This document shows positions 37,277 through 45,562 of a stretch of 64,000 bases of DNA, one piece after another. The number at the start of each line of letters is the position of its first letter. Within the stretch, counting starts at the first letter, position 1. A model generated the notes under the pieces. That model was given only the letters and a program-made list of their open reading frames with translations, was not told where the DNA came from and did not search any database. Made by a program: the position numbers and the translations under genes. Source of the DNA: Orientallactaga sibirica (Eukaryota; Chordata; Mammalia; Rodentia; Dipodidae); contig JAEOAD010000035.1 of the NCBI GenBank assembly GCA_036365145.1, positions 2,788,001 to 2,852,000 of the forward strand. The letters are read 5' to 3'.

Positions 37277-40200
37277 CACACACATATATGTACACACACA
37301 CATATATATGCCTCGAAAAGAAAGATAAATTGAGCTGGGCATGGTGGCGCACACCTTTAATCCCAGCACTCAGGAGCCAGAGGTAGGAGGATCACCGGGA
37401 CTTCGAGGCCACTCTGACACTATATAGTGAATTCTAGGTCAGCCTGGACTAGAGTGAAATCCTACCTTGAAATAACCCAAAAAAATGAAAGAAAGAAAGA
37501 AAGGAAGGAAGGAAGGAAGGAAGGAAGGAAGGAAGGAAGGAAGGAAGGAAAATTGAAAGGTTATTTTTCATTAAAGATTCTTGCTAAGAGATTTACCACC
37601 ATACTCTTTAGAGAAGAAAATTTCCCTATAGTATTTCATCTACATTTTAGCCATTCAATTCACTTAGACTGTTTGGAGCTCACGTGTCGCTCTCATCTTT
37701 CTGTCTACAGGCTGTCCTGAGAATCAGTGTGTGTGGCTCTCTCAAGGGGAGGCTTCCCGTGTGTTCTCTGCTCGTTAGACCGTCTGAATCCAAGCCTCAC
37801 TCCAGGCTTCTCCTACACCATATGAAGACAAAGCGTTGTTTAACCTTTGTTAAATATCTCAAAGTCAAGATCGGGGATTGGTGGGCAAGGCCTCCTTTTC
37901 ATCTGTTTGCCTCTCCTGAGTTTCCAGGTCCCTGCTCTGGTAAGCCCCCCTCATTGCAGCCTTGCTGGGCTGAGATGGTGGGGACCCTTACTCCCACATG
38001 TATCCTCTACCCCCTCCTGCCTTCCACATGGCAGGAGCTCTTGGCATGTTTTCCTCTTTCCTTCTCTAATCTAATAGCATCTCTCTAAACCTTTAAAAAA
38101 AAAAAAAAAAAGATTGGGGATCAGCTGAGTATAGCAGCTGCCAGTACTTATAATGCCAGCACTTGGGGGCTGAGGAAGGAAGATTGTAAATCTAAGGCCA
38201 ACCTGGGCTACATAGCAAAACCTTGCTCTCCCCCAATAAAAGACTGGGGAATTGGACTGGAGACATGGCTCAGTGGTTTAGGCGCCTGAATGCAAAGCCC
38301 AAAAGCCTGAGTTCAATTCCCCAGTGCTCATGTAAAGCCAGCTGCACAGAGTGACACATGTGCCTGGAGTTCATCTGCAGCAGCAGTTGGCACTGCCAAG
38401 CCCATTCTCACTCTCTGTCTCTCTTTGCAAATAAATAAATGAAATTTTTTAAAAAGACTTGGGATTAACCAAGAGCTGGAACTGTTCTAAAGCAAAATTT
38501 TGTACCCAAGAAGTTAGAGAAGTGACAGGTTGGGTACAGGAGTGTCCAGTGGGAAAGGTACCTCGGAACTGCCTGGGCTGACATTATCCCCATGTGGCTG
38601 ACTTTGCACATGGGGTGAGAACACTACTTAGGTAGGGACCTTTCACGGGCCTTAACCAGGATCTCCAATCTGGGCCCGGAAGTGGAGGCTTTAATCAGCT
38701 AACAATCCCTCCACAAAAGCAAATTTTGGTAATGGCAACGTATCAGAACTGATGGAAACAACAGAGCCATTCAAAGATGCCATGTTGCCGGACGTGGTGG
38801 CGCACACCTTTAATCCCAGCACTCGGGAGGCAGAGGTAGGAGGATGGCTATGAGTTTGAGGCCACCCTGAGAATATACAGTGAATTCCAGATCAGCCTGA
38901 GCTAGTGAAACCCTACCTCAAAAAAAAAAAAAAAAAAAATTTCCATGTGGGTTAGAACCTTAGGTAACAGCCCACTTCTGCTTTTCCTACCATTAGAAAT
39001 ATCATTCAAAGCCTGGTTTCGTGACAACACCTGTAATGCCAGCATTCAGGAGACTGAAGCAGGAGGATTTCTATGAGTTAAAGACCAGTCTGAGCTACAT
39101 ACTGAGTATTAAAACAGCTAGGGCTGCATAGCTAAGAGAGTGGATCAGTGGTAGAGCAAATACAAACTGGGTTTCAACTCCAGTCCCATGAAAAAAAATT
39201 CTTAATAAATAAACAAAATATAGTACATTGAATATTCATGAATATACAAAACCAAATACCATACTAACATGACAAGAACCTCTGAAACACAGGAAAACAT
39301 GGCACTGATGTGTGGAGGTCAGGGGAACACGGCACTGATGTGTGGAGGTCAGGGGAACACGGCACTGATGTGTGGAGATCAGGGGGACACGGCACTGATG
39401 TGTGGAGGTCAGAGGAACACGGCACTGATGTGTGTGGATGTGTGGAGATCAGGGGACACGGCACTGACTGATGTGGAGGTCAGGGGACACGGCACTGATG
39501 TGTGGAGGTCAGAGGAACACGGCACTGATGTGTGGAGGTCAGAGGAACACGGCACTGATGTGTGGAGGTCAGGGGAACACGGCACTGATGTGTGGAGGTC
39601 AGGGGGACACAGCACTGATGTGTGGAGGTCAGGGGAACACGGCACTGATGTGTGGAGGTCAGGGGAACACAGCACTGATGTGTGGAGCTCAGGGGAACAC
39701 AGCACTGATGTGTGGAGGTCAGAGGAACACGGCACTGATGTGTGGAGCTCAGGGGAACACAGCACTGATGTGTGGAGGTCAGAGGAACACGGCACTGATG
39801 TGTGGAGGTCAGAGGAACACGGCACTGATGTGTGGAGCTCAGGGGGACACAGCACTGATGTGTGGAGGTCAGAGGAACACGGCACTGATGTGTGGAGCTC
39901 AGAGGAACACGGCACTGATGTGTGGAGGTCAGGGGAACACGGCACTGATGTGTGGAGGTCAGGGGAACACGACACTGATGTGTGGAGGTCAGGGGGACAC
40001 AGCACTGATGTGTGGAGGTCAGAGGAACACGGCACTGATGTGTGGAGCTCAGAGGAACACGGCACTGATGTGTGGAGGTCAGGGGAACACGGCACTGATG
40101 TGTGGAGGTCAGGGGACACGGCACTGATGTGTGGAGGTCAGGGGATATGGCACTGATGTGTGGAGGTCAGGGGGACACAGCACTGATGTGTGGAGGTCAG

Positions 40201-43200
40201 GGGGACATGGCACTGATGTGTGGAGATCAGGGGGACACGGCACTGATGTGTGGAGGTCAGGGGGACACGGCACTGATGTGTGGAGGTCAGGGGACACGGC
40301 ACTGATGTGTGGAGGTCAGGGGGACACGGCACTGATGTGTGGAGATCAGGGGAACACGGCACTGATGTGTGGAGGTCAGGGGACACGGCACTGATGTGTG
40401 GAGGTCAGGGGACACGGCACTGATGTGTGGAGGTCAGGGGGACACGGCACTGATGTGTGGAGGTCAGGGGACACGGCACTGATGTGTGGAGATCAGGGGA
40501 CACGGCACTGATGTGTGGAGATCAGGGGACACGGCACTGATGTGTGGAGGTCAGGGGGACACGGCACTGATGTGTGGAGGTCAGGGGAACACAGCACTGA
40601 TGTGTGGAGATCAGGGGAACACGGCACTGATGTGTGGAGGTCAGGGGAACACGGCACTGATGTGTGGAGGTCAGAGGAACACGGCACTGATGTGTGGAGA
40701 TCAGGGGACATGGCACTGATGTGTGGAGATCAGGGGACACGGCACTGATGTGTGGAGGTCAGAGGAACACGGCACTGATGTGTGGAGGTCAGAGGAACAC
40801 GGCACTGATGTGTGGAGGTCAGGGGAACACGGCACTGATGTGTGGTGTGGAGGTGAGTGGGATCAGGGGGGCACTGATGTGTGGAGGTCAGAGGAACACG
40901 GCACTGATGTGTGGAGATCAGGGGAACACGGCACTGATGTGTGGAGATCAGGGGACATGGCACTGATGTGTGGAGGTCAGGGGAACACGGCACTGATGTG
41001 TGGAGATCAGGGGACACGGCACTGATGTGTGGAGCTCAGGGGGACACGACACTGATGTGTGGAGATCAGAGGGACACGGCACTGATGTGTGGAGATCAGG
41101 GGAACACGGCACTGATGTGTGGAGATCAGGGGAACACAGCACTGATGTGTGGAGATCAGGGGACACGGCACTGATGTGTGGAGATCAGGGAACACGGCAC
41201 TGATGTGTGGAGGTCAGGGGAACACGGCACTGATGTGTGGAGGTCAGAGGGACACGGCACTGATGTGTGGAGGTCAGGGGGACACGGCACTGATGTGTGG
41301 AGATCAGAGGAACACGGCACTGATGTGTGGAGGTCAGGGGACACGGCACTGATGTGTGGAGATCAGGGGACACGGCACTGATGTGTGGAGATCAGGGGCA
41401 CTGATGTGGGACACTGCACTGATGTGGAGGTCAGGGGAACACGGCACTGATGTGTGGAGGTCAGAGGGACACGGCACTGATGTGTGGAGGTCAGGGGGAC
41501 ACGGCACTGATGTGTGGAGGTCAGGGGGACACGACACTGATGTGTGGAGCTCAGGGGGACACGGCACTGATGTGTGGAGCTCAGGGGGACACGACACTGA
41601 TGTGTGGAGATCAGGGGACACGGCACTGATGTGTGGAGATCAGGGGAACATGACACTGATGTGTGGAGGTCAGAGGAACACGGCACTGATGTGTGGAGGT
41701 CAGGGGAACACGGCACTGATGTGTGGAGGTCAGGGGACACGGCACTGATGTGTGGAGGTCAGGGGAACACGGCACTGATGTGTGGAGGTCAGGGGAACAC
41801 AGCACTGATGTGTGGAGGTCAGAGGAACACGGCACTGATGTGTGGAGATCAGGGGAACATGACACTGATGTGTGGAGGTCAGAGGAACACGGCACTGATG
41901 TGTGGAGGTCAGGGGAACACGACACTGATGTGTGGAGGTCAGGGGACACGGCACTGATGTGTGGAGATCAGGGGGCACTGATGTGTGGAGGTCAGGGGAC
42001 ACGGCACTGATGTGTGGAGGTCAGGGGGACATGGCACTGATGTGTGGAGGTCAGAGGAACACGGCACTGATGTGTGGAGGTCAGGAGAACACGGCACTGA
42101 TGTGTGGAGATCAGGGGAACATGACACTGATGTGTGGAGGTCAGGAGAACACGGCACTGATGTGTGGAGGTCAGGGGAACACGGCATTGATGTGTGAAGG
42201 TCAGGGGGACACGGCACTGATGTGTGGAGGTCAGAGGAACACGGCACTGATGTGTGGAGGTCAGGAGGACACGGCACTGATGTGTGGAGGTCAGCGGAGC
42301 AAACAGTGATCAGCGGGGCTCAGGGGCAAGCCTCATACCATGGGTCTAACTAGAGCAAAAATCAATCATTAGCAGGTACTTTCTGCCTGCAAATCGATGC
42401 AGTGATTAGGCAAAGGATGAAGGTCATAGTCTGTCCAGGTAACTGACCTACTTTCAAATGCACCATTGCCTTTTTCAAAATCAAACAGGGCGCCACAGCA
42501 CTGAGCCCATGAACGTGTGCATCGGATTTCTAATTGACCCAAAGTCAATCTTACCTCTGATATTCAATGCTTCGGACTTCTTCTCCTTGTTCATAGTTTC
42601 ATCTGGCTCATTCTGGGTGTTCAGGGAATCACCTGCATTCAAAGAAGAAACCTTGTGTTGTGTATGAGTTCTACAAACAAAAAGAACCAATGGACTCAAA
42701 ATGAGGTTTGGTTAATTTAATTCCTCCTAGCACATGCCACTCCCCACCTCTCCACCCACACTGCCCAGACAGGTGCGTAGTGACACCAAGGAAGCCTGCA
42801 ATCCACCCTTGGACTTCACACACACTTTTAAACGAAGAAACAAAAAACAAAAAAAGACAAAGGGGAGCACACCCCCAAAACACATAACACCCATGGGAGA
42901 GAGGATGACCAGGGGGAGGGGAGAAACAAAGTTCAAGTAATAGCCCGAGGGAGAGGAGAGGTGGCAGGTGCTTTCTATTGTCCAATAAGGAGAACTGATC
43001 TCCAAGAAGATCAATACTTCCACAGGAAGATAGTGGAGGGAGGGCAAAAAAGGATAAGGACTTGAGGGTTTACCGGGAAGGACGGGAAGGACGGAAGGAG
43101 GATGTTAAGTTAGAGGGGAAGTAAAGCAGGCTACCAGGGAAATTTTAAAAACCTGGTCAGGATGTAAAAGGACAAAGAGGGAAAGGGGAGGGAGGGAGGG

Positions 43201-44282
43201 AAGAGAAGAGGGAGGGAAGGGAGGAGGAAGGAAAAGAGGGAAGGAAGAATAAAGGAAGGAAGAGAGAGGAGGAAGGGAGAGAGGGAGGGACAGAAAAAGG
43301 AATAGAGGAAAGAACAGAGGGAGGAACGGAAAAGGAAGGAAGGGAGGGAGAAGAAAAAGGAAGGAAGGAAGGAAACAAGGAGAAAAAGAGGCAAGGAAGG
43401 GAGGGAAAAGGAATGAAGAAAGGAAGGGAGGGAAGGAAGGTAGGAAGGGAGAGAGGGAGAGAAAAGGAAGGGAAGGAAGGGAGGAAGGGAAAAGGAAGGG
43501 AGGGAGGGAGGGAGGAGGGAGGAAGGAAGGAAGGAAGGAAGGAAGGAAGGAAGGAAGGAAGGAAAGGAAGGAAGGAAGGAAGGAAAAAAGGAAAGGAGGA
43601 AGGGAGGAAGGGAAGAAGGGGGAGGGAGAGGAAAGGAGAAAGGAAGGGGGAGGGAGGGAGGAAGGAAGGAAAGGAAGGAAAGGAGGAAGGGAGGGCGGGC
43701 GGGCAAGAAAAAGCGGTCCGAAGGATGCAACCGAAAGGCACCTGCTACATTGGCGAACACGGTCGCCCCGTCCCGCTGCTTGGCGGCCCCCGAGGCCACG
43801 CGGAGGCTGACGTCTGCGGGGGGCCGGCGGCGGCGGCGGGCGCAGCGGGCGAGGCGCGCGGCGGCGGCGGCGCAGTCCTGGAAGACGAGCAGCCCGAGCA
43901 CGTTGACCGCCAGCCCCAGGGCGCCGACGACGAGCACCAGGCCGGGGTCGTCGACGCGCTCGGGGCGCGCGAGGCGCAGCACGGCCTCCACGAAGATGGT
44001 GAAGCAGAGCGCCGACAGGAAGACGGCGTTGCACAGAGCGCCCAGCACCTCGGCGCGCGCCAGGCCGTACGAGGCGCCGGGGACCCGGGGCGCGCGGCGC
44101 GCCAGCCAGCCCGAGCCCAGGCCCACGCACAGCGAGACCAGGTCGGACAGCATGTTGAACGAGTCGGACAGCAGCGCGATGGAGTTGCCCAGGTAACCCG
44201 ACACCAGCTCGGCCACGAAGAACACGGCCGTGAGCACCAGCATGAAGAGCAGCCGGCACGTCTTGCCCGAGTAGCGGCCCAT
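23103..44282 (-). CDS. SLC30A10: SLC30A10 (ZnT10) manganese/zinc transporter, four coding exons, intact
   Basis: The coding sequence joins 44282-43742, 42632-42555, 28557-28318 and 23593-23103 on the minus strand: 1350 bases, 449 residues plus a TAG stop. It is a cation diffusion facilitator. ZnT10 exports Mn2+ from hepatocytes, enterocytes and neurons at the plasma membrane, and its loss causes hypermanganesaemia (family knowledge). Visible in the translation: hydrophobic segments at about 10-30, 35-58, 79-99, 113-135, 208-228 and 240-262; an Arg-rich cytoplasmic loop at about 136-206; and a C-terminal cytoplasmic domain from about 280. The TM2 site is N43/D47, where zinc-selective ZnTs have His, and the TM5 site is H211/D215. 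The Asn is the known ZnT10 signature. All introns are GT-AG and in phase 1. I recall human ZnT10 as 485 residues; most of the difference is in the loop. No frameshift or stop was seen. Identification is near certain; start and splice sites are by eye. Confidence 0.96.
23785..23906 (+). repeat. Old B1 SINE
   Basis: CAGGAGGGTTGTAAGTTCAA to CTGTCTCAAAAC. Confidence 0.6.
23908..24118 (+). repeat. B2-like SINE
   Basis: Full-length. Confidence 0.92.
24175..24525 (+). repeat. Two old B1 fragments
   Basis: GAGAGGCTGAGGCAGGATGAC near 24,190 and GACATATGCCTGCAATCCCAG near 24,405. Confidence 0.6.
24603..24755 (+). repeat. B1 SINE
   Basis: Full-length. Confidence 0.93.
24866..25055 (+). repeat. B2-like SINE
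   Basis: Full-length. Confidence 0.92.
25350..25760 (+). repeat. MIR SINE interrupted by a B1
   Basis: CTCTGTGCCTCAGTTTCCTG lies before the B1 at 25,487-25,640. The MIR continues after it with AGGATTATTTCAAGGGCTG and GTAATAAGCTCATAAA. Confidence 0.7.
25487..25640 (+). repeat. B1 SINE within a MIR
   Basis: Full-length, inserted after GATGATAG of the MIR. Confidence 0.92.
25786..25940 (+). repeat. B1 SINE with long poly(A)
   Basis: A run of about 33 at the 3' end. Confidence 0.9.
25945..26170 (+). repeat. Old B1 then ID-like SINE
   Basis: ID-like part GGGCTAGAGATGTCGCTCAG with CCTGGGTTCAATGCCTAG. Confidence 0.65.
26225..26765 (+). repeat. Three consecutive B1 SINEs with (AAAT)n tails
   Basis: Copies start at about 26,225, 26,413 (5'-truncated) and 26,602, each followed by AAATAAAT repeats. 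Confidence 0.92.
27108..27190 (+). repeat. ID-like SINE
   Basis: GGAGGTGTAACCCAGTGAC with GGGCCTGGGTTCAATCC. Confidence 0.7.
27390..27637 (+). mobile_element. L1 3' end with poly(A)
   Basis: CAGACAGAAATTGGCCTCGATATCC-type start, then AGAGAGACTAATGGA, a GGGGAGG tract and CTGTCAATAAAAAAAAAA. Confidence 0.7.
28318..28557 (-). CDS. SLC30A10: SLC30A10 coding exon 3 (residues 207-286, TM5-TM6)
   Basis: The exon is 240 bases, with acceptor TCCTCCTCCGCAG and donor GTAAGTGGAC. It encodes GVLLHVMGDALGSV, containing the TM5 metal-site pair H211 and D215. The TM5-TM6 loop follows, with CNWQCYIDPSLT, then TM6 and the membrane-exit helix KETAVILLQMVPRGVNMEEL. This is the most conserved part of the CDF core and closely matches ZnT10. 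Both ends are phase 1, and the exon's final A joins TG from exon 4 to make Met287. Confidence 0.96.
28640..28762 (+). repeat. Old B1 SINE
   Basis: GGAATCTCAGCACTCAGGAA to GACTCTGTCTCAAAAC. Confidence 0.65.
28767..28975 (+). repeat. B2-like SINE
   Basis: Full-length, just upstream (gene sense) of exon 3. Confidence 0.92.
29222..29343 (-). repeat. Old B1 SINE
   Basis: TTTTGAGATAGGATCTCACT to CATGTCTGGCTT. Confidence 0.65.
29580..29730 (-). repeat. B1 SINE
   Basis: Reverse full-length copy. Confidence 0.92.
29903..30235 (+). repeat. B1 SINE then B4-like 3' end
   Basis: B1 to about 30,060; CCTCTGACCTCCACACATAC marks the B4-like part. Confidence 0.75.
30291..30440 (+). repeat. B1 SINE
   Basis: Short deletion in the middle; A-rich tail shared with the duplication start. 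Confidence 0.9.
30409..32345. repeat. Mosaic tandem duplication in intron 2
   Basis: Unit 1 (30409-31154) and unit 2 (31155 to about 32345) share, in the same order, a B2-like SINE, GCTGTCTTGGCTTTCTTGG and the unique sequence after it. Unit 1 lacks many short segments present in unit 2. Both units include GATTAATCATGGTGCCCACA and ACTCAATTGGTATAT. Confidence 0.85.
32085..32400 (+). repeat. B4-like SINE
   Basis: GGGCAGTGGAGATGGCTCAC, middle ACCTATAACCCCAGTCC, (CA)n end. Confidence 0.65.
32424..32592 (+). repeat. B1 SINE
   Basis: Full-length, poly(A). The following 600 bases (32,600-33,190) show nothing recognised. Confidence 0.92.
33195..33445 (+). mobile_element. L1 3' UTR fragment in intron 2
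   Basis: ACATGGCTCAGGGAAATTCA, then GAAAGATTGTTAGAGCCATG, ending in an A/T-rich tail with AATAAAAATATATTT. Confidence 0.6.
33730..34135 (+). repeat. Diverged MIR-like pieces
   Basis: CAGCTCTGCTTCTAGCC and GAATCCTGTTTCCTATGTG near the left end, GGCACTCAGTGAACACA near the right. The middle is not recognised. Confidence 0.35.
34235..34432 (+). repeat. ID-like SINE then old B1
   Basis: GGCTGGGGATGGAGCTTAAG, then GTACACACCTGTAATCCCAG. Confidence 0.7.
34435..34618 (+). repeat. B2-like SINE
   Basis: Short deletion around the GGAGTTCG block. Confidence 0.9.
34643..34770 (+). repeat. Old B1 SINE
   Basis: CACACCTGTAATCCCAGCAC to CTGTCTCCAAAAAC. Confidence 0.7.
34886..36560. repeat. TG-rich array with TGTATGCATGTGTGTAG units, in intron 2
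   Basis: About 1.7 kb of TGTG, TATG, ATGCATG and TAGTG blocks, largely alternating purine-pyrimidine. A block of about 80 bases at 36133 recurs at 36231. Very long open frames on the minus strand (His/Thr-rich) are by-products. Confidence 0.95.
36585..36842 (-). repeat. B4-like SINE
   Basis: Reverse copy; CACACCCAGCTAGTTATGTG and GTTTGCCAGCCCC at the tRNA-like end. Confidence 0.65.
37160..37310. repeat. (CA)n and (TA)n microsatellites
   Basis: GCGCACACACACACA at 37,167 and TATA repeats at 37,245-37,271. Confidence 0.9.
37333..37552 (+). repeat. B1 SINE with (GGAA)n tail
   Basis: B1 to about 37,480, then GAAA and about 12 GGAA units. Confidence 0.92.
38118..38230 (+). repeat. Old B1 SINE
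   Basis: CTTATAATGCCAGCACTTGG to CCTTGCTCTCCCCC. Confidence 0.6.
38250..38455 (+). repeat. B2-like SINE
   Basis: Full-length. Confidence 0.92.
38785..38940 (+). repeat. B1 SINE
   Basis: Full-length, poly(A). Confidence 0.93.
39008..39210 (+). repeat. Old B1 then ID-like SINE
   Basis: CACCTGTAATGCCAGCATTC, then GTGGATCAGTGGTAGAGC, ending just left of the minisatellite. Confidence 0.6.
39295..42298. repeat. Minisatellite, about 100 copies of a 29/30-bp unit, in SLC30A10 intron 2
   Basis: The unit is CACTGATGTGTGGAGGTCAG followed by GGGAACACGG (30 bases), with a common 29-base version lacking one A. Variable sites: GTC/ATC/CTC before the G run, GGGGAA/GAGGAA/GGGGGA after it, and CGGCACTG/CAGCACTG/CGACACTG. 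One disrupted unit is at 40,845-40,880 and a scrambled patch at 41,395-41,430. Higher-order copies exist, for example 39841-39990 against 39991-40140. The plus strand is G-rich. Confidence 0.98.
42555..42632 (-). CDS. SLC30A10: SLC30A10 coding exon 2 (residues 181-207)
   Basis: This short 78-base exon follows the acceptor TTTGAATGCAG and ends before the donor GTAAGATTG. It starts by completing Gly181 and encodes a polar, Lys/Glu-rich segment (DSLNTQNEP, then NKEKKSEALNIR) that closes the cytoplasmic loop before TM5. Length is a multiple of three and both ends are phase 1, so skipping it would keep the frame. The match to the remembered ZnT10 loop end is close. It is far too short to be called without homology; the clean splice sites on both sides support it. 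Confidence 0.94.
42633..43741 (-). other. SLC30A10 intron 1
   Basis: The intron is 1,109 bases with donor GTGCCT, which departs from consensus at +4 and +5, and acceptor TTTGAATGCAG. About half is the homopyrimidine tract (sense strand) at 43,150-43,705. The rest, 42,633-43,150, shows nothing recognisable. Confidence 0.9.
43150..43705. repeat. Homopurine tract (GGAA/GAGGG) next to exon 1
   Basis: About 550 bases almost entirely A and G on the plus strand, so pyrimidine on the gene strand, ending about 36 bases from the exon 1 donor. Core is (GGAA)n at 43,520-43,590. Confidence 0.97.
43742..44282 (-). CDS. SLC30A10: SLC30A10 coding exon 1 (residues 1-180 plus one base)
   Basis: The ATG at 44282-44280 sits in a strong Kozak context, with G at -3 and G at +4. 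The N-terminus MGRYSGKTCRLLFML is typical of ZnT10. The exon encodes TM1-TM4, including E25 in TM1, N43 and D47 in TM2, and most of the cytoplasmic loop. It is very GC-rich and forms the body of a CpG island. After TM4 the loop is Ala/Arg-rich (RLARCARRRRR) and shorter than I recall for human. The exon ends in ...TTCGCCAATGTAGCAG before the donor GTGCCT, so codon 181 (Gly) is split after its first base. The reading frame stays open through the donor into the intronic purine/pyrimidine tract, giving a spurious 383-residue frame that should not be annotated. Confidence 0.95.
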
Positions 44283-44382
44283 GCCCGCAGCCCCGGCCGC
44301 CGCACCAGTACCGACACCGGCACGGACACTGGCACCGACTCGGCCCCGCGCCCCGGTCCCTGCGCCCCGATCCCCGATCTCC
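44283..44382 (-). promoter_or_regulatory. SLC30A10: SLC30A10 5' UTR (predicted), G-rich with quadruplex potential
   Basis: The transcript start is inferred at about 44,380, roughly 30 bases downstream of the TATA-like box. On the gene strand, from just upstream of this start into the leader (about 44,400 to 44,335), there are repeated GGGG and GGG runs separated by 2-7 bases, such as GGGGATCGGGGCGCAGGG. This fits a G-quadruplex motif. Nearer the ATG are GGTGTCGGTACTGGTGC-like imperfect repeats. There is no upstream in-frame ATG in this 100-base stretch. Confidence 0.5.
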
Positions 44383-44405
44383 GGCCCCGCGCCCTGATCC
44401 CCGCG

Positions 44406-44413
44406 CCTTTTAT
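44406..44413 (-). promoter_or_regulatory. TATA-like box (ATAAAAGG) of SLC30A10
   Basis: On the minus strand GGCATAAAAGGCGCGGGG lies about 125 bases upstream of the ATG in a GC-rich context. It matches the TATA consensus except for the first base. Function is inferred from position only. Confidence 0.5.
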
Positions 44414-44479
44414 GCCTCCCGGGCCCGCTCTCCGCGCGGCCAGAGTCTAAAGGAGTGGCAGTCGCGGCCGTGTCGCCAG

Positions 44480-45560
44480 TGATCCACCTCCTGGGGCCCT
44501 GCCCCTCCTCCTAGGCCGCCCGTGGGGCTTGACTTGGCCAGGGGCCAGAGCCTCTTGTCTCTCTCCTTCTAGGACTGTACTAGACGGGGGAGCTGCGGGG
44601 AGAAGGGGCGTGTCGTGTGGGGATGTCAGTCTTCCCCGACCCCCACCCTCAAACACACACTCCCACACCCCTAAGCAGAAGAAGGATTCTCTGGGCCCGC
44701 CCTCCCTCGGACCTGCACGGTTCTGCTGCGAGTCCTGATAGGGATCTGGACCGCTGTGGGTGCGTTCGCTCGCACTGGACGTGGACACCCATGCGTACGT
44801 GCCCAGGAGAGGGTTGCACTACCAATTCCCTCTGAACCCGTGGGAAGGCGCCCCCACCCCACCCCCGAACTTGGACCAACCTGCCCTGTGAGAATATTTC
44901 CTGCTTTTTCTTTGATTAAATGGGAGCTCATCCTTCAACTCATCATTGCGCTCCCACCCTTGGCGCTTATAATCTCCTCCCCTCCTCCTCTCGCCTTTCA
45001 CAAAGAGAGCGATCCTCGTGTGTGTGAGTCCTGCGTGACACAGTTTCCCTCCTCCCTATGGCATCTACACCATCAAACCCTCCTTTTGCTAGGGAGCCAA
45101 AGGCAGGCAGCCTGGGACGGGGCTGTCACATTTCTGTAAGTACTGTGGTCCCGCCCAGCACCCAAAGGCCTGGCTACTCTGTGGCAGACCAGGGCTGGCC
45201 TCCAGGTATGCCTTTGTCTCCGCTGGAGAGAATATCCAACTCACCCCCGGGAATACCTGGTACCTTGAGTTCAGTCGACTGGCCTATATGGATTCTTCCA
45301 AATGAAATCTATTGACAACAGGTTCTGTTCCAAATAGAGGTTGTCCGCAAAGAACTGTCTCCTGGACAGGCAGGCTGGGGACAGCCCCTTGCTTGTTAGT
45401 CACTTCGGGGAGCCAGGTGGGGGAGTTTTTACTCTCACCTCATTTCACAGAAGGGACCATGGCAATCATTCTCCTCCCAATTTTAAACACACCGCTCCTC
45501 CCCTCTTCCCCTCACAAAAACTGGTTTTGGCTTGGAAATGAATGCAAATGTCTCACTCAA
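44480..45560. other. SLC30A10 upstream flank, no gene recognised
   Basis: GC-rich to about 44,900, then ordinary sequence. Short frames on both strands show no recognised domain. Confidence 0.5.
44781..44810. promoter_or_regulatory. Two hypoxia-response-like ACGTG cores upstream of SLC30A10
   Basis: GGACGTGGAC and GTACGTGCCC lie about 20 bases apart and 400 bases upstream of the predicted start. RCGTG is the HIF core, and HIF is reported to induce SLC30A10 under manganese load. Such cores are common by chance, so this is suggestive only. Confidence 0.3.
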
Positions 45561-45562
45561 AA

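Larger units (their letters stand above)
28558..42554 (-). other. SLC30A10 intron 2
   Basis: About 14.0 kb with donor GTAAGATTG and acceptor CTCCTCCGCAG. It contains the minisatellite, the TG-rich array, a mosaic duplication, an L1 3' end and many SINEs. The stretches 37,553-38,085 and 42,300-42,554 show nothing recognisable. Confidence 0.9.
43740..44480. promoter_or_regulatory. CpG island over SLC30A10 promoter and exon 1
   Basis: This stretch is strongly GC-rich with frequent CG dinucleotides, unlike the CpG-poor sequence around it. It coincides with the promoter, 5' UTR and first exon, as expected for a vertebrate CpG-island promoter. Confidence 0.85.

Noticed and set aside
39295..42298. 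Regular repeat that could suggest a CRISPR array
   Set aside because: Units abut with no unique spacers and the DNA is mammalian.
39269..42309. Many long frames on both strands (up to 295 residues) with ten-residue repeats
   Set aside because: A 30-base tandem unit without stops gives open frames in several phases. The 29-base variants shift frame, and the array lies in an intron.
43105..44259. 383-384-residue frames running through exon 1 into Ser/Pro/Phe-rich sequence
   Set aside because: The frame continues past the exon 1 donor into the intronic pyrimidine tract; exon 2 joins correctly by splicing instead.
23103..44282. SLC30A10 as a processed pseudogene or decayed copy
   Set aside because: Introns with proper splice sites and an intact joined frame rule this out.
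43413..44450. 345-residue plus-strand frame opposite exon 1
   Set aside because: Shadow of GC-rich exon 1 plus a homopurine tract; Lys/Arg/Glu/Gly composition is as expected from simple repeats.
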